NCBI GenBank assembly: GCA_024276335.1
Contig: JAJRXL010000267.1
Span: forward strand, 1 to 5,818
DNA: 5,818 nt
Reading direction: 5' to 3'
Origin: Bacteroidota bacterium
Lineage (GTDB): Bacteria > Bacteroidota > Ignavibacteria > SZUA-365 > JAADGX01
Both the position numbers and the translations under genes were made by a program. How positions within the stretch are numbered: position 1 is the stretch's first letter; each line of letters opens with the position of its first letter. The notes under the pieces are model-generated. The model was given only the letters and a program-made list of their open reading frames with translations, made no database searches and was not told the origin of the DNA. Of this stretch, positions 1-4,883 are shown one piece after another.

Positions 1-370
1 CTGCGGGCCCGATCCTGAAGAACGCGTTGTAGGGCAGTGGGTCAGTCCCACGGGGGCCAAGGTGGAATTCAATGCCGACCACGTGGCGAACCTGCGCCAG
101 GAGGGCCTGCTTCAGGCCGAGCCCTGGCGCTGGCGTTTTGCTGATACAGCGTACGTGGTTTACAAGGATACCACCGTGGAGGGGAAAGCGTCTTTCCGCA
201 CGGAAATGGTGTTCAGGATGCAGGACAGCACACTCTCTCTCGTTGCGTTCATCCGCTCCGCCGATGGCAAGGTCACCCGGATCGACGGGGAGAGGTTCGC
301 GGAAATGAACCGCTGGTCGCCCGCCGATCTCGTCTTCACCAGGGTTCCCGTTAAGGAAGGGGGGCAATGA
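1..370 (+). CDS. 3' part of a probable lipoprotein (lipocalin-like?), truncated by the window edge
   Basis: The frame is open from the left edge to the TGA at 368-370, giving about 122 residues. The first complete codon (2-4) is Cys, followed by Gly-Pro-Asp-Pro-Glu-Glu. A Cys followed by a short polar tether is what a mature lipoprotein looks like just after its signal peptide, so the missing 5' end may encode only a signal peptide; this is an inference. The next segment has a VVGQW motif and then alternating hydrophobic/polar stretches (VYKDTTV, MVFRMQ, LSLVAFI) suggesting a small all-beta fold; G-x-W near the start of such a fold is typical of lipocalin-like domains. A GTG at 62 could serve as a start but has a poor SD sequence and would discard the conserved-looking beginning. 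The stop overlaps the rpe start (ATGA), indicating translational coupling. No specific function can be assigned. Confidence 0.72.
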   Translation, partial: CGPDPEERVVGQWVSPTGAKVEFNADHVANLRQEGLLQAEPWRWRFADTAYVVYKDTTVEGKASFRTEMVFRMQDSTLSLVAFIRSADGKVTRIDGERFAEMNRWSPADLVFTRVPVKEGGQ

Positions 371-1050
371 TGGCCGCGCGCAAACTTTTCATCGCTCCGT
401 CGCTGCTTTCCGCCGATTTTTCCCGCGTGGGAGAGGAAATCGCAGCGGTGGAGGCGGCCGGCGCCGACATGCTCCACGTCGACGTCATGGACGGCCGGTT
501 CGTCCCCAATATCACCATCGGCCCCTTCGTGGTCGAGGCAATCAAGAAAGCGGCGAGTGTTCCTCTGGACGTCCACCTGATGATCGCGGATCCCGACCGG
601 TTCCTGGAGGCGTTTGCCCGGGCCGGGGCGGACATCCTGACCGTGCACCAGGAGGCGTGCCCGCACCTCCACCGCACAGTGCATGCCATTCGCGATCTCG
701 GTATGAAGGCGGGCGTAAGTCTCAATCCCGCCACGCCGGTAGCGACGCTGGAAGACGTCATCGCCGACGTGGACCTCGTATTGGTCATGTCGGTGAACCC
801 CGGGTTCGCCGGGCAGCGATTCATCGAGCGCTCCTACGAGAAAGTGCGACAGGTCGTGTCCCTGCGCGAGCGGGCTGGGCGGGGCGACCTCCTCATCGAG
901 GTGGACGGCGGTGTGTCGGTGGAAAACGTGGGCGCGTTGCACCGGGCGGGCATGGACATGGCGGTATCGGGCTCGGCGGTCTTTTCCTCCGACGATTACG
1001 CCGCCTACATTGCCTCGATGCGGATACGGGCGGCGGAGCACACGGGATGA
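367..1050 (+). CDS. rpe: Ribulose-phosphate 3-epimerase
   Basis: A cytosolic (beta/alpha)8-barrel enzyme that interconverts D-ribulose 5-phosphate and D-xylulose 5-phosphate in the pentose phosphate or Calvin pathway. The 227 residues match the family's usual length of about 220. Visible signatures in order: APSLLSADF (10-18), LHVDVMDGRFVPN (36-48), DVHLM (68-72), GVSLNPATP (116-124), VMSVNPGFAGQ (140-150) for the mobile loop, EVDGGV (178-183) and VSGSAVF (200-206) for the phosphate site. Expected metal ligands His37, Asp39, His70 and Asp180 are all present, as are the acid/base pair Asp39 and Asp180, so the enzyme should be active. Two adjacent ATGs (367 and 370) are possible starts; AAGGAAGGGGGG at 353-364 is a strong SD sequence for either. 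The gene overlaps its upstream neighbour by 4 bp and its downstream neighbour by 4 bp, so the three genes are almost certainly one operon. Confidence 0.97.
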   Translation: MMAARKLFIAPSLLSADFSRVGEEIAAVEAAGADMLHVDVMDGRFVPNITIGPFVVEAIKKAASVPLDVHLMIADPDRFLEAFARAGADILTVHQEACPHLHRTVHAIRDLGMKAGVSLNPATPVATLEDVIADVDLVLVMSVNPGFAGQRFIERSYEKVRQVVSLRERAGRGDLLIEVDGGVSVENVGALHRAGMDMAVSGSAVFSSDDYAAYIASMRIRAAEHTG

Positions 1051-1820
1051 GCGCCATGAAACGTGCCGTGTATCTCGTCATTTCGATGCTCTGCGCGGGG
1101 CATGTTGCGCAGGCCCAGGTCGAGTTCCATCCCATGGGGCAGGTGTTCATCGGCTCCGAACCCTTTCGCATGCGGGCGAAAACGATTTCCATCGAAACCG
1201 GTCCCGAGCTGGACGCGAGCGGCGTTCCCAGCGTGTTCGAATTCGATCAGAAAGCCGGTGAGAACGCCGTTACCTTCGGTGGGCGCCTGGGCGTTCTCGT
1301 TTTCGCTCCCGACCAGCCGTTCCGCATGAATTTCCTGCTCGAAGGAGCGTTGAACGTTTTCTCGTCTTCGTTCAATTCCGTCAGCGGCGCCCTGGTCTTC
1401 GAGCCCGAGTACAGGCGGGAAGGCAGTCCGGTGGCCCCGTTTCTCGGTATCGGCCTCCACGGCTACTCCATCTGGGGCGACATGGGAACGGTCGGGGGCA
1501 CAGACGAGAACGACTATTTCCTGCTCGCTCCCGACGGCCACAGCTACCCCGCCGGTTCGCCGATGACCGTGGTGTCGAATTTCCTCGTGGGTTTAACGAC
1601 CCGCATGGGCATCAAGATTTACACGGGCGATTACAACCACGTCTTTCTCATGGCCGGCTACCAGATTGCTTCCGTCGCCGAAACCTGGAACTTCCACCTC
1701 GAGGACGCGGACGATCCGGACATTACCTACCGCATCCCCGACCGGTACATGACGGATCGTCCCGAACCAGTCAAGCTGGACGGTGTGTTTTTCCGCGCTG
1801 GATTCAGTTTTACGCCCTGA
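1047..1820 (+). CDS. Exported protein, probable outer-membrane beta-barrel, unknown function
   Basis: This 257-residue protein starts with an ATG that overlaps the rpe stop (ATGA), with GGAG at 1035-1038 eight bases upstream. An in-frame ATG at 1056 (MKRAVYLV) is an alternative start with a weaker SD sequence. Residues 5-23 form a signal peptide: Lys-Arg, hydrophobic core VYLVISML, then VAQA with predicted cleavage between Ala23 and Gln24. The mature part is rich in Gly, aromatic and alternating residues, for example GGRLGVLVF, FRMNFLLEGAL, APFLGIGLHGYSIWGD, VSNFLVGLTTRMGIKIY and HVFLMAGYQIA. It ends in an aromatic strand (VFFRAGFSFTP). This pattern resembles small OmpA/OmpW-like barrels, with acidic loops (GTDENDY, EDADDPD) that would face outward. 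I do not recognise a named family. It was probably placed next to rpe by operon structure rather than by shared pathway. Confidence 0.83.
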   Translation: MSAMKRAVYLVISMLCAGHVAQAQVEFHPMGQVFIGSEPFRMRAKTISIETGPELDASGVPSVFEFDQKAGENAVTFGGRLGVLVFAPDQPFRMNFLLEGALNVFSSSFNSVSGALVFEPEYRREGSPVAPFLGIGLHGYSIWGDMGTVGGTDENDYFLLAPDGHSYPAGSPMTVVSNFLVGLTTRMGIKIYTGDYNHVFLMAGYQIASVAETWNFHLEDADDPDITYRIPDRYMTDRPEPVKLDGVFFRAGFSFTP

Positions 1821-1831
1821 AGGAAATTCAA

Positions 1832-1852
1832 GGTTTGAGGTTACGGGTTTTA
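1832..1852. repeat. Degenerate heptad array, GGTTNNN x3
   Basis: GGTT recurs at 1832, 1839 and 1846, exactly 7 bp apart (GGTTTGA, GGTTACG, GGTTTTA); a partial fourth unit begins GGAG. The array starts 12 bp after the outer-membrane protein stop codon. The units are degenerate outside GGTT. Confidence 0.55.
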
Positions 1853-1891
1853 GGAGGCCGGCGAACCAGGACGCGGCCCGCGTGTGATTCA

Positions 1892-1912
1892 AGTAAAAAG
1901 TAAAATGTAAAA
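1892..1912. repeat. Heptad tandem array, AGTAAAA x3
   Basis: Three consecutive 7-bp units: AGTAAAA (1892-1898), AGTAAAA (1899-1905) and TGTAAAA (1906-1912), followed by a partial AGTT. Only one base differs between units. It stands out as an AT-rich island in GC-rich surroundings. Confidence 0.75.
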
Positions 1913-2016
1913 AGTTGGACAGGGAGAGAAGGCACGGGTAACAGAAAGTGACGGTTTTGGGCCTCTGATCGCAGACGAGGAACCTCGCGAGACACAAGTA
2001 GAAACCGGCTCACGCC

Positions 2017-2044
2017 CGAAACACGAACGACAAAATCCGAAGCA
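2017..2044. repeat. Degenerate heptad array, CGAANNN x4
   Basis: Units at 2017 (CGAAACA), 2024 (CGAACGA), 2031 (CAAAATC) and 2038 (CGAAGCA) keep a 7-bp phase. The third unit has lost the CG. The array lies between the AGTAAAA array and the AACGTT array. Confidence 0.5.
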
Positions 2045-2059
2045 CGTCTCAAGAAAGAA

Positions 2060-2083
2060 AACGTTTTAACGTTGGAACGTTTC
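2060..2083. repeat. Octad tandem array, AACGTTNN x3
   Basis: AACGTT recurs at 2060, 2068 and 2076, exactly 8 bp apart (AACGTTTT, AACGTTGG, AACGTTTC), followed by a partial AAC. AACGTT is self-complementary, so the array reads the same way on both strands and could also act as clustered palindromic sites. Confidence 0.72.
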
Positions 2084-2196
2084 AACCCTGTTTTGTTCTT
2101 CGCACGTACACGCATACGCCCGTACGTAAATCGCCGTTACCCACCGATCATTTATCGTCGGGGAATATCCGCTCGCGGTTTTTTCGGAAAGGGGGA

Positions 2197-2225
2197 TTTA
2201 CATTTTACGGAAAAGGTCGTACATT
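2197..2225 (+). promoter_or_regulatory. Sigma70-like promoter for the DUF2851 gene
   Basis: TTTACA at 2197-2202 matches the -35 consensus at 5 of 6 positions. TACATT at 2220-2225 matches the -10 consensus at 4 of 6. The spacer is the optimal 17 bp. Transcription would start near 2232, giving a leader of about 33 nt before the ATG at 2265. Prediction from sequence only. Confidence 0.5.
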
Positions 2226-2251
2226 TCCGGCAAAGACAATATCTCGCGAGT

Positions 2252-2260
2252 GGGGAGAAG
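2252..2260 (+). promoter_or_regulatory. Ribosome binding site that decides the DUF2851 start
   Basis: GGGGAGAAGG contains GGAG about 8 nt before the ATG at 2265. An in-frame GTG at 2250 lies just upstream of this site and so cannot use it, which favours the ATG. Confidence 0.6.
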
Positions 2261-2264
2261 GCTC

Positions 2265-3638
2265 ATGACTGTGCGCGAATACCAGTACCAATACCTGACG
2301 ACGGATCACGGAAGGAACGCGTACACAGTGCATGAACGCAGGTACCGTATCCCTGAAGTCATAGTCGAGGCGCTTTGGAATCGCGAGGCGGTGCCGGGCC
2401 GGGTCTTTAATTCCCGCGACGGAAGCCTGGTGAGGATCGTGAAGCCCGGGAGACGCGGCCGGTACGCCGGCCCCGATATCCGCGACGCGGTTGTCGAAAT
2501 AAACGGCCGGGTTCTCCAGGGAGATATCGAGATCCACGAACACCCAGACGACTGGCGCCGTCACCGCCACCATCTGGACCCTGCCTATGGAAACGTCTTG
2601 CTCCATGTCGTCCTGTGGTCGGGGAATGGAGAACGGGGCGGCCTCCGTTCTGCTGCCCGCTCCTCGGCGTTTGCGCCGCCCGTGGAGATTGTCCTTTCCT
2701 CCCAGATGACCGCCGCCTTCCGGTCCGCGTTGGAGGAAGCAGTGACCCAGGCGCGGAATGACGAAGGCGGGTTGTTGTGCAGATCCTGGAATGATGCCGT
2801 TCCGCTGGAAGAAAAGCGCGCGGTGCTCGCCTGCATGGCCGCGTCCCGCTTCGAGCGCAAGCGGGCGGAGATGGAAGAACGGTGGCGGATGGTGACGACC
2901 TCCGGGGAGGATGAATTCCAGGTGTTGTACGAATACTGCGCCCGGTCGCTGGGGTACGCAGCCAACGCCGACCCCATGCAGCGCCTTGCTCACGAGCTGC
3001 CCCTTTCATTCTGGAAGGTATCGGGTTTTTCGGACGAAGAGCTATTTCCCGCACTGGCTGTCGCCGCGGGCCTGGAGCACGCGGTCGTTTCCACACTTCC
3101 CTTCGAGGAGAGGGCCGAATGGCGACGATCGGTTGACCGCGTCCGGCGTCGTGTTGCGCGCCTGCCGTCCGTTCGGTGGGTAATCGGTGGTGTGCGCCCT
3201 TCCAACCGACCCCGCAGGCGTTTGCGTGTGCTGGCATTCTGGATACCGCGATTCCTGGACGAAGACTGGCGCGGGAAGGTGTTCAGACTCGGGCGGGAGA
3301 GGCCGAGCGCCAAGGCGCTCTTGTCGAGGGTCTGCGGGCTTTTTCAGCCGTTCGGATGCCGTGAATCCCTCCTCGGAGACACGCGCCTTCGTGCGATGCT
3401 TGTCAACGTATTGCTTCCCTGGCTGTCGTTACGGGAAGCGATGCCGGGAGCGACGGCGTTGCGTCTTTTTTGCTCGTATCCTTTCCGTGCCCCGCATTCA
3501 CCGGCCCGGCGTGTGTTGGAGGATCTCGGCATTCCCCGGCCGTGGAACAGCGGCGACGAACAGGGAGCGCTTGAACTTTGCCGGGAATTGTGCAACCGCA
3601 ACCACTGCTCCGAGTGTCTTATCGGTTTTCGTGCCTGA
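2265..3638 (+). CDS. DUF2851 family protein, function unknown
   Basis: This 457-residue protein of unknown function resembles DUF2851, common in Bacteroidota and Chlorobi. I recognise it from the N-terminal block: IPEVIVEALWN (29-39), a Gly-Pro-Asp motif (69-71), GDIEIH (86-91), DDW (95-97), His100, Tyr108, and LLHVV (112-116). These match the family's pattern of GPD, then G-[DN]-[IV]-E-I-H, then DW and HVV. The C-terminus has a Cys cluster, Cys443-x4-Cys448-x2-Cys451, also typical of the family and possibly metal-binding. The middle is Arg-rich and mostly helical in appearance. There is no signal peptide or membrane segment, so it should be cytosolic. Length is close to the family norm of about 420-450. 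The ATG at 2265 is preferred over GTG 2250 because of the SD at 2252-2260. It appears to be transcribed alone from the promoter at 2197-2225 and faces the rhodanese gene. Confidence 0.88.
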   Translation: MTVREYQYQYLTTDHGRNAYTVHERRYRIPEVIVEALWNREAVPGRVFNSRDGSLVRIVKPGRRGRYAGPDIRDAVVEINGRVLQGDIEIHEHPDDWRRHRHHLDPAYGNVLLHVVLWSGNGERGGLRSAARSSAFAPPVEIVLSSQMTAAFRSALEEAVTQARNDEGGLLCRSWNDAVPLEEKRAVLACMAASRFERKRAEMEERWRMVTTSGEDEFQVLYEYCARSLGYAANADPMQRLAHELPLSFWKVSGFSDEELFPALAVAAGLEHAVVSTLPFEERAEWRRSVDRVRRRVARLPSVRWVIGGVRPSNRPRRRLRVLAFWIPRFLDEDWRGKVFRLGRERPSAKALLSRVCGLFQPFGCRESLLGDTRLRAMLVNVLLPWLSLREAMPGATALRLFCSYPFRAPHSPARRVLEDLGIPRPWNSGDEQGALELCRELCNRNHCSECLIGFRA

Positions 3639-3681
3639 CCCTTCGCCGAAGTCGTCGCTGACCGCACCTCCGCCCGCTTTC

Positions 3682-3698
3682 CGCGCGGCTTCCGCGCG
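3682..3698. terminator. GC-rich hairpin between convergent genes, possible weak bidirectional terminator
   Basis: CGCGCGG (3682-3688), loop CTT, CCGCGCG (3692-3698): a perfect 7-bp GC stem in the 86-bp gap between the DUF2851 and rhodanese stops. The position suits a shared terminator, but neither side has a T tract, so it may act only as a pause or as a 3'-end stabilising structure. Confidence 0.35.
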
Positions 3699-3724
3699 AA
3701 TTCGAGGGAGGAAAGGAGGCGCCG

Positions 3725-4120
3725 TTACTTGTTCGCGTTTCCGAATGCCTTTCGCCAGGCCTTCATCCCGCCTTCCACGTTGTAAACCCTGAAGCCGTGC
3801 TTGGCGAGGATGCCGGCGGCTTTACGGGAACGGTTGCCGCTGCGGCAGATGATATAGAGTTCCCGGTCCTTGTATTGCTCAAGGTCTTTCCAGCGTTGTT
3901 CCAGGACTTGGACGGGGATGTTGATAACTCCGCTGAGCTTGCCCAGTTCGCCTTCGAGTTCGGGCGGAGTGCGGACGTCCAACACGACCAGTGAATCCGT
4001 GGCGTCGAGCTTTGCTTTGAGCTCCTGCACGGTGATGTTCTTGATCTTGCCGTCGCCGGAACACCCTTGTGTAAAGAAGGCGGTAAGCAAAAGGGGGAGA
4101 ACAAATCTAAAAGCACGCAT
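3725..4120 (-). CDS. Rhodanese-domain lipoprotein (periplasmic sulfurtransferase)
   Basis: This 131-residue protein begins with a lipoprotein signal: Arg-rich start, core FVLPLLLTAFF, and Cys20 in FTQGC as the likely lipidation site, although Gln at -2 makes the lipobox imperfect. A single rhodanese domain follows (about 28-126): LVVLDVRTPPE (44-54) carries the usual Asp-Val-Arg, GVINIP (64-69) is the typical GHIPGAINIP-type turn, and the active loop CRSGNRS (92-98) has the persulfide-forming Cys92. YNVEGGMKAWRKA (113-125) is the classic C-terminal helix. All key residues are present, so it should transfer sulfane sulfur in the periplasm; the physiological donor and acceptor are unknown. The ATG at 4120 has AGGAG (plus-strand CTCCT, 4126-4130) at good spacing. 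The frame stays open further upstream, but that sequence does not look like protein. It lies 101 bp downstream of the DUF6132-like gene on the same strand and is probably cotranscribed with it. Confidence 0.93.
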   Translation of the reverse strand: MRAFRFVLPLLLTAFFTQGCSGDGKIKNITVQELKAKLDATDSLVVLDVRTPPELEGELGKLSGVINIPVQVLEQRWKDLEQYKDRELYIICRSGNRSRKAAGILAKHGFRVYNVEGGMKAWRKAFGNANK

Positions 4121-4185
4121 AAAATCTCCTGTATGAAAAATAGTCGAACTATGTTTATCCGCGCGTGTTACCCTTACCGTCTCGG

Positions 4186-4199
4186 GGGTGACGGGTGAC
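4186..4199. repeat. Tandem heptad GGGTGAC x2 in the DUF6132-rhodanese gap
   Basis: Two exact copies of GGGTGAC, 4186-4192 and 4193-4199. GTTACCC at 4167-4173 can pair with either copy (one G-U pair), so the minus-strand transcript could fold alternative hairpins upstream of the rhodanese start. The 7-bp period echoes the arrays at 1832-2044. Confidence 0.45.
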
Positions 4200-4221
4200 C
4201 GCGAAGGAAACTGCCGCCGGG

Positions 4222-4407
4222 TCAATTCCTGGAAGGCTTCTTGCCTCCCAGCAGGAAGGTCGCCCCGATAATCAACCCGTAGGCGGTGCTGGTCCACCAC
4301 TGGCTGGTAAGGGGGCAGGTGCCGCTGACACAGCCGATAAAATACCAGTAGGCAAAGCCGCCGCCTGCGCCCAGAGCGAGGGGAAGGAATATTTTAAGAG
4401 GTCTCAT
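4222..4407 (-). CDS. DUF6132-like small membrane protein with a Cys-x4-Cys motif
   Basis: A 61-residue protein with two membrane helices: about 5-24 (KIFLPLALGAGGGFAYWYFI) and about 39-55 (TSTAYGLIIGATFLLGG). They are joined by a short loop, GCVSGTCPLTSQWW (25-38). The positive C-terminus (KKPSR) and Arg2/Lys5 suggest both ends face the cytoplasm and the loop faces the periplasm. The YWYFxGCxxGTCPxTS signature matches small proteins annotated as DUF6132 in Bacteroidota and Chlorobi, whose function is unknown to me. Cys26 and Cys31 could form a disulfide or carry persulfide. The start ATG at 4407 has GGAGA (plus-strand TCTCC, 4418-4422) 11 nt upstream, slightly long. No better in-frame start lies nearby. 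It is the first gene of a likely two-gene unit with the rhodanese, which suggests a periplasmic sulfur or thiol-redox role (inference). Confidence 0.83.
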   Translation of the reverse strand: MRPLKIFLPLALGAGGGFAYWYFIGCVSGTCPLTSQWWTSTAYGLIIGATFLLGGKKPSRN

Positions 4408-4470
4408 TCGTAGTGATTCTCCGTTTGAAACAGGGTTCCCCTCCGTGAACGGGTTGTCGTTCTCCGGTGG

Positions 4471-4488
4471 GAGCGGGAACGCCCGCTC
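4471..4488 (-). promoter_or_regulatory. Stable hairpin in the DUF6132 leader
   Basis: GAGCGGG (4471-4477), four-base loop, CCCGCTC (4482-4488): a perfect 7-bp stem that two G-U pairs could extend on one strand. In the minus-strand transcript it would sit about 64 nt before the DUF6132 start. There is no T tract on either strand, so it is not an intrinsic terminator. Role unknown. Confidence 0.4.
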
Positions 4489-4540
4489 TTGGATATGATG
4501 ACACACACGGGGCAATGGATTCAGGTTATTCCCTCGTGCC

Positions 4541-4558
4541 GCCCGGATGTCGACGGGC
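4541..4558. promoter_or_regulatory. Second hairpin in the DUF6132 leader
   Basis: GCCCG (4541-4545) and CGGGC (4554-4558) pair around an 8-base loop. An alternative pairing uses GTGCC (4536-4540) with GGCAC (4556-4560), so two mutually exclusive stems are possible. Weak evidence for regulation. Confidence 0.25.
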
Positions 4559-4585
4559 ACCGTGTCGATCCTCCCGAGACTCCAC

Positions 4586-4598
4586 TGTAGAATTTACA
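4586..4598. promoter_or_regulatory. Near-palindromic operator-like site
   Basis: TGTAGAATTTACA is a 13-bp imperfect palindrome (TGTA and TACA arms, one mismatched pair inside), sitting between the divergent genes where a dimeric repressor or activator could bind. I cannot name the regulator. Confidence 0.3.
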
Positions 4599-4658
4599 AC
4601 AATCGCGAAAAAAATGCTTTGACGAGCGCGTGTGAAATGTATTTTTATTGATAGGGAG

Positions 4659-4692
4659 GGTGCGCGCTTTACATGCGACGCACCATTTTTTT
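4659..4692 (+). terminator. Intrinsic terminator on the plus strand, no visible upstream gene
   Basis: GGTGCGCGC (4659-4667), loop TTTACAT, then GCG-A-CGCACC (4675-4684): a 9-bp GC-rich stem with a single bulged A, followed by A and seven Ts (4686-4692). On the plus strand this is textbook intrinsic-terminator architecture. On the minus strand it has no T tract. The nearest upstream plus-strand gene ends at 3638, with two minus-strand genes in between. It must therefore end an unannotated transcript or attenuate the receiver gene's leader. Confidence 0.68.
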
Positions 4693-4732
4693 GCGCGATG
4701 AGGAATGACGGGAAAGAGGCAAAAAAAGGGAC

Positions 4733-4788
4733 TACCTTGGAGACGGTCCGCGTACCGTGACGCAGAACAGCGAGTTATTGACAAGGTA
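4733..4788. repeat. Inverted repeat TACCTTG/CAAGGTA enclosing a smaller hairpin
   Basis: TACCTTG (4733-4739) and CAAGGTA (4782-4788) are exact 7-bp inverted repeats 42 bp apart. Between them ACGGT (4743-4747) and ACCGT (4754-4758) form a second stem. The right arm overlaps the TTGACA hexamer at 4778-4783, so protein binding here could affect the promoter. Confidence 0.35.
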
Positions 4789-4804
4789 CTTGGAATAATA
4801 TCAG
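4778..4804 (+). promoter_or_regulatory. Possible promoter of the first receiver gene
   Basis: A perfect -35 hexamer TTGACA at 4778-4783, but the best spaced -10 (TATCAG, 4799-4804) is only 15 bp away and weak. Alternatively TGG-AATAAT (4791-4799) could act as an extended -10 independent of TTGACA. The location and AT-richness support a promoter; the exact elements are uncertain. Confidence 0.35.
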
Positions 4805-4872
4805 ACACGAACACGTTATATGCACTATGACTACAGCACAACCGGTATCATCGACCTCTACGCGTCAACGTC

Positions 4873-4881
4873 AGGTGGAGG
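4873..4881 (+). promoter_or_regulatory. Ribosome binding site favouring the ATG at 4884
   Basis: AGGTGGAGG lies directly before the ATG at 4884, close but purine-rich. The alternative ATG at 4827 has no SD sequence and would add 19 residues rich in Ser, Thr and Gln that are not part of the receiver fold. Confidence 0.5.
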
Positions 4882-4883
4882 AC

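Larger units (their letters stand above)
1821..2264. other. Intergenic region with repeat mosaic and promoter
   Basis: The 444 bp between the rpe operon and the DUF2851 gene hold no convincing gene. The first 260 bp are a patchwork of four short degenerate tandem arrays, listed separately. The rest holds a 6-bp inverted repeat (ACGTAC at 2104-2109 and GTACGT at 2122-2127), a short CCGC-TC-GCGG hairpin before six Ts (2169-2184), and a sigma70-like promoter. There is no good intrinsic terminator directly after the stop at 1820. A 5-bp ACGCG/CGCGT hairpin near 1871-1883 lacks a T tract. Confidence 0.7.
4408..4883. other. Divergent regulatory region between the DUF6132 and receiver genes
   Basis: There is no convincing protein gene in these 476 bp. 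The left half (to about 4600) would be the minus-strand leader of the DUF6132 gene and holds two hairpins. The middle has a near-palindrome at 4586-4598 and a plus-strand terminator at 4659-4692. The right part is the leader and promoter region of the first receiver gene. AT content rises clearly between 4590 and 4830. A plus-strand ATG at 4827 is in frame with the receiver but lacks an SD sequence. Confidence 0.65.

Noticed and set aside
160..1041. Long minus-strand reading frame antisense to the lipoprotein fragment and rpe
   Set aside because: It mirrors the well-supported plus-strand genes in GC-rich DNA, is rich in His and Arg, and shows no recognisable domain.
1832..2083. CRISPR array or site-specific attachment site
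   Set aside because: Units are only 7-8 bp and directly adjacent without spacers; no cas, integrase or tRNA nearby.
1593..2115. Two minus-strand reading frames over the outer-membrane gene end and the intergenic gap
   Set aside because: Their translations are low-complexity (FLHFTFYL-type strings) produced by the tandem repeats, with no SD sequence or domain.
2169..2184. CCGC-TC-GCGG hairpin followed by six Ts as a terminator
   Set aside because: The 4-bp stem with a 2-base loop is too small to terminate efficiently.
2072..2335. Plus-strand reading frame of 87 codons starting in the AACGTT array
   Set aside because: It runs through the promoter region and into the DUF2851 gene in another frame; no SD or domain.
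2407..3237. Long minus-strand frame opposite the DUF2851 gene
   Set aside because: Pro/Arg/Ser-rich composition typical of an antisense shadow; the plus-strand protein has clear family motifs.
4222..4560. 112-residue version of the DUF6132-like protein starting at 4560
   Set aside because: The extra 51 residues resemble translated leader (hairpin sequence) with no signal or domain, whereas the ATG at 4407 starts right at the conserved part.
4494..4692. 6S RNA, SRP RNA or tmRNA
   Set aside because: The interval before the terminator is near 6S length, but its ends are not complementary and none of the diagnostic SRP or tmRNA motifs is present.
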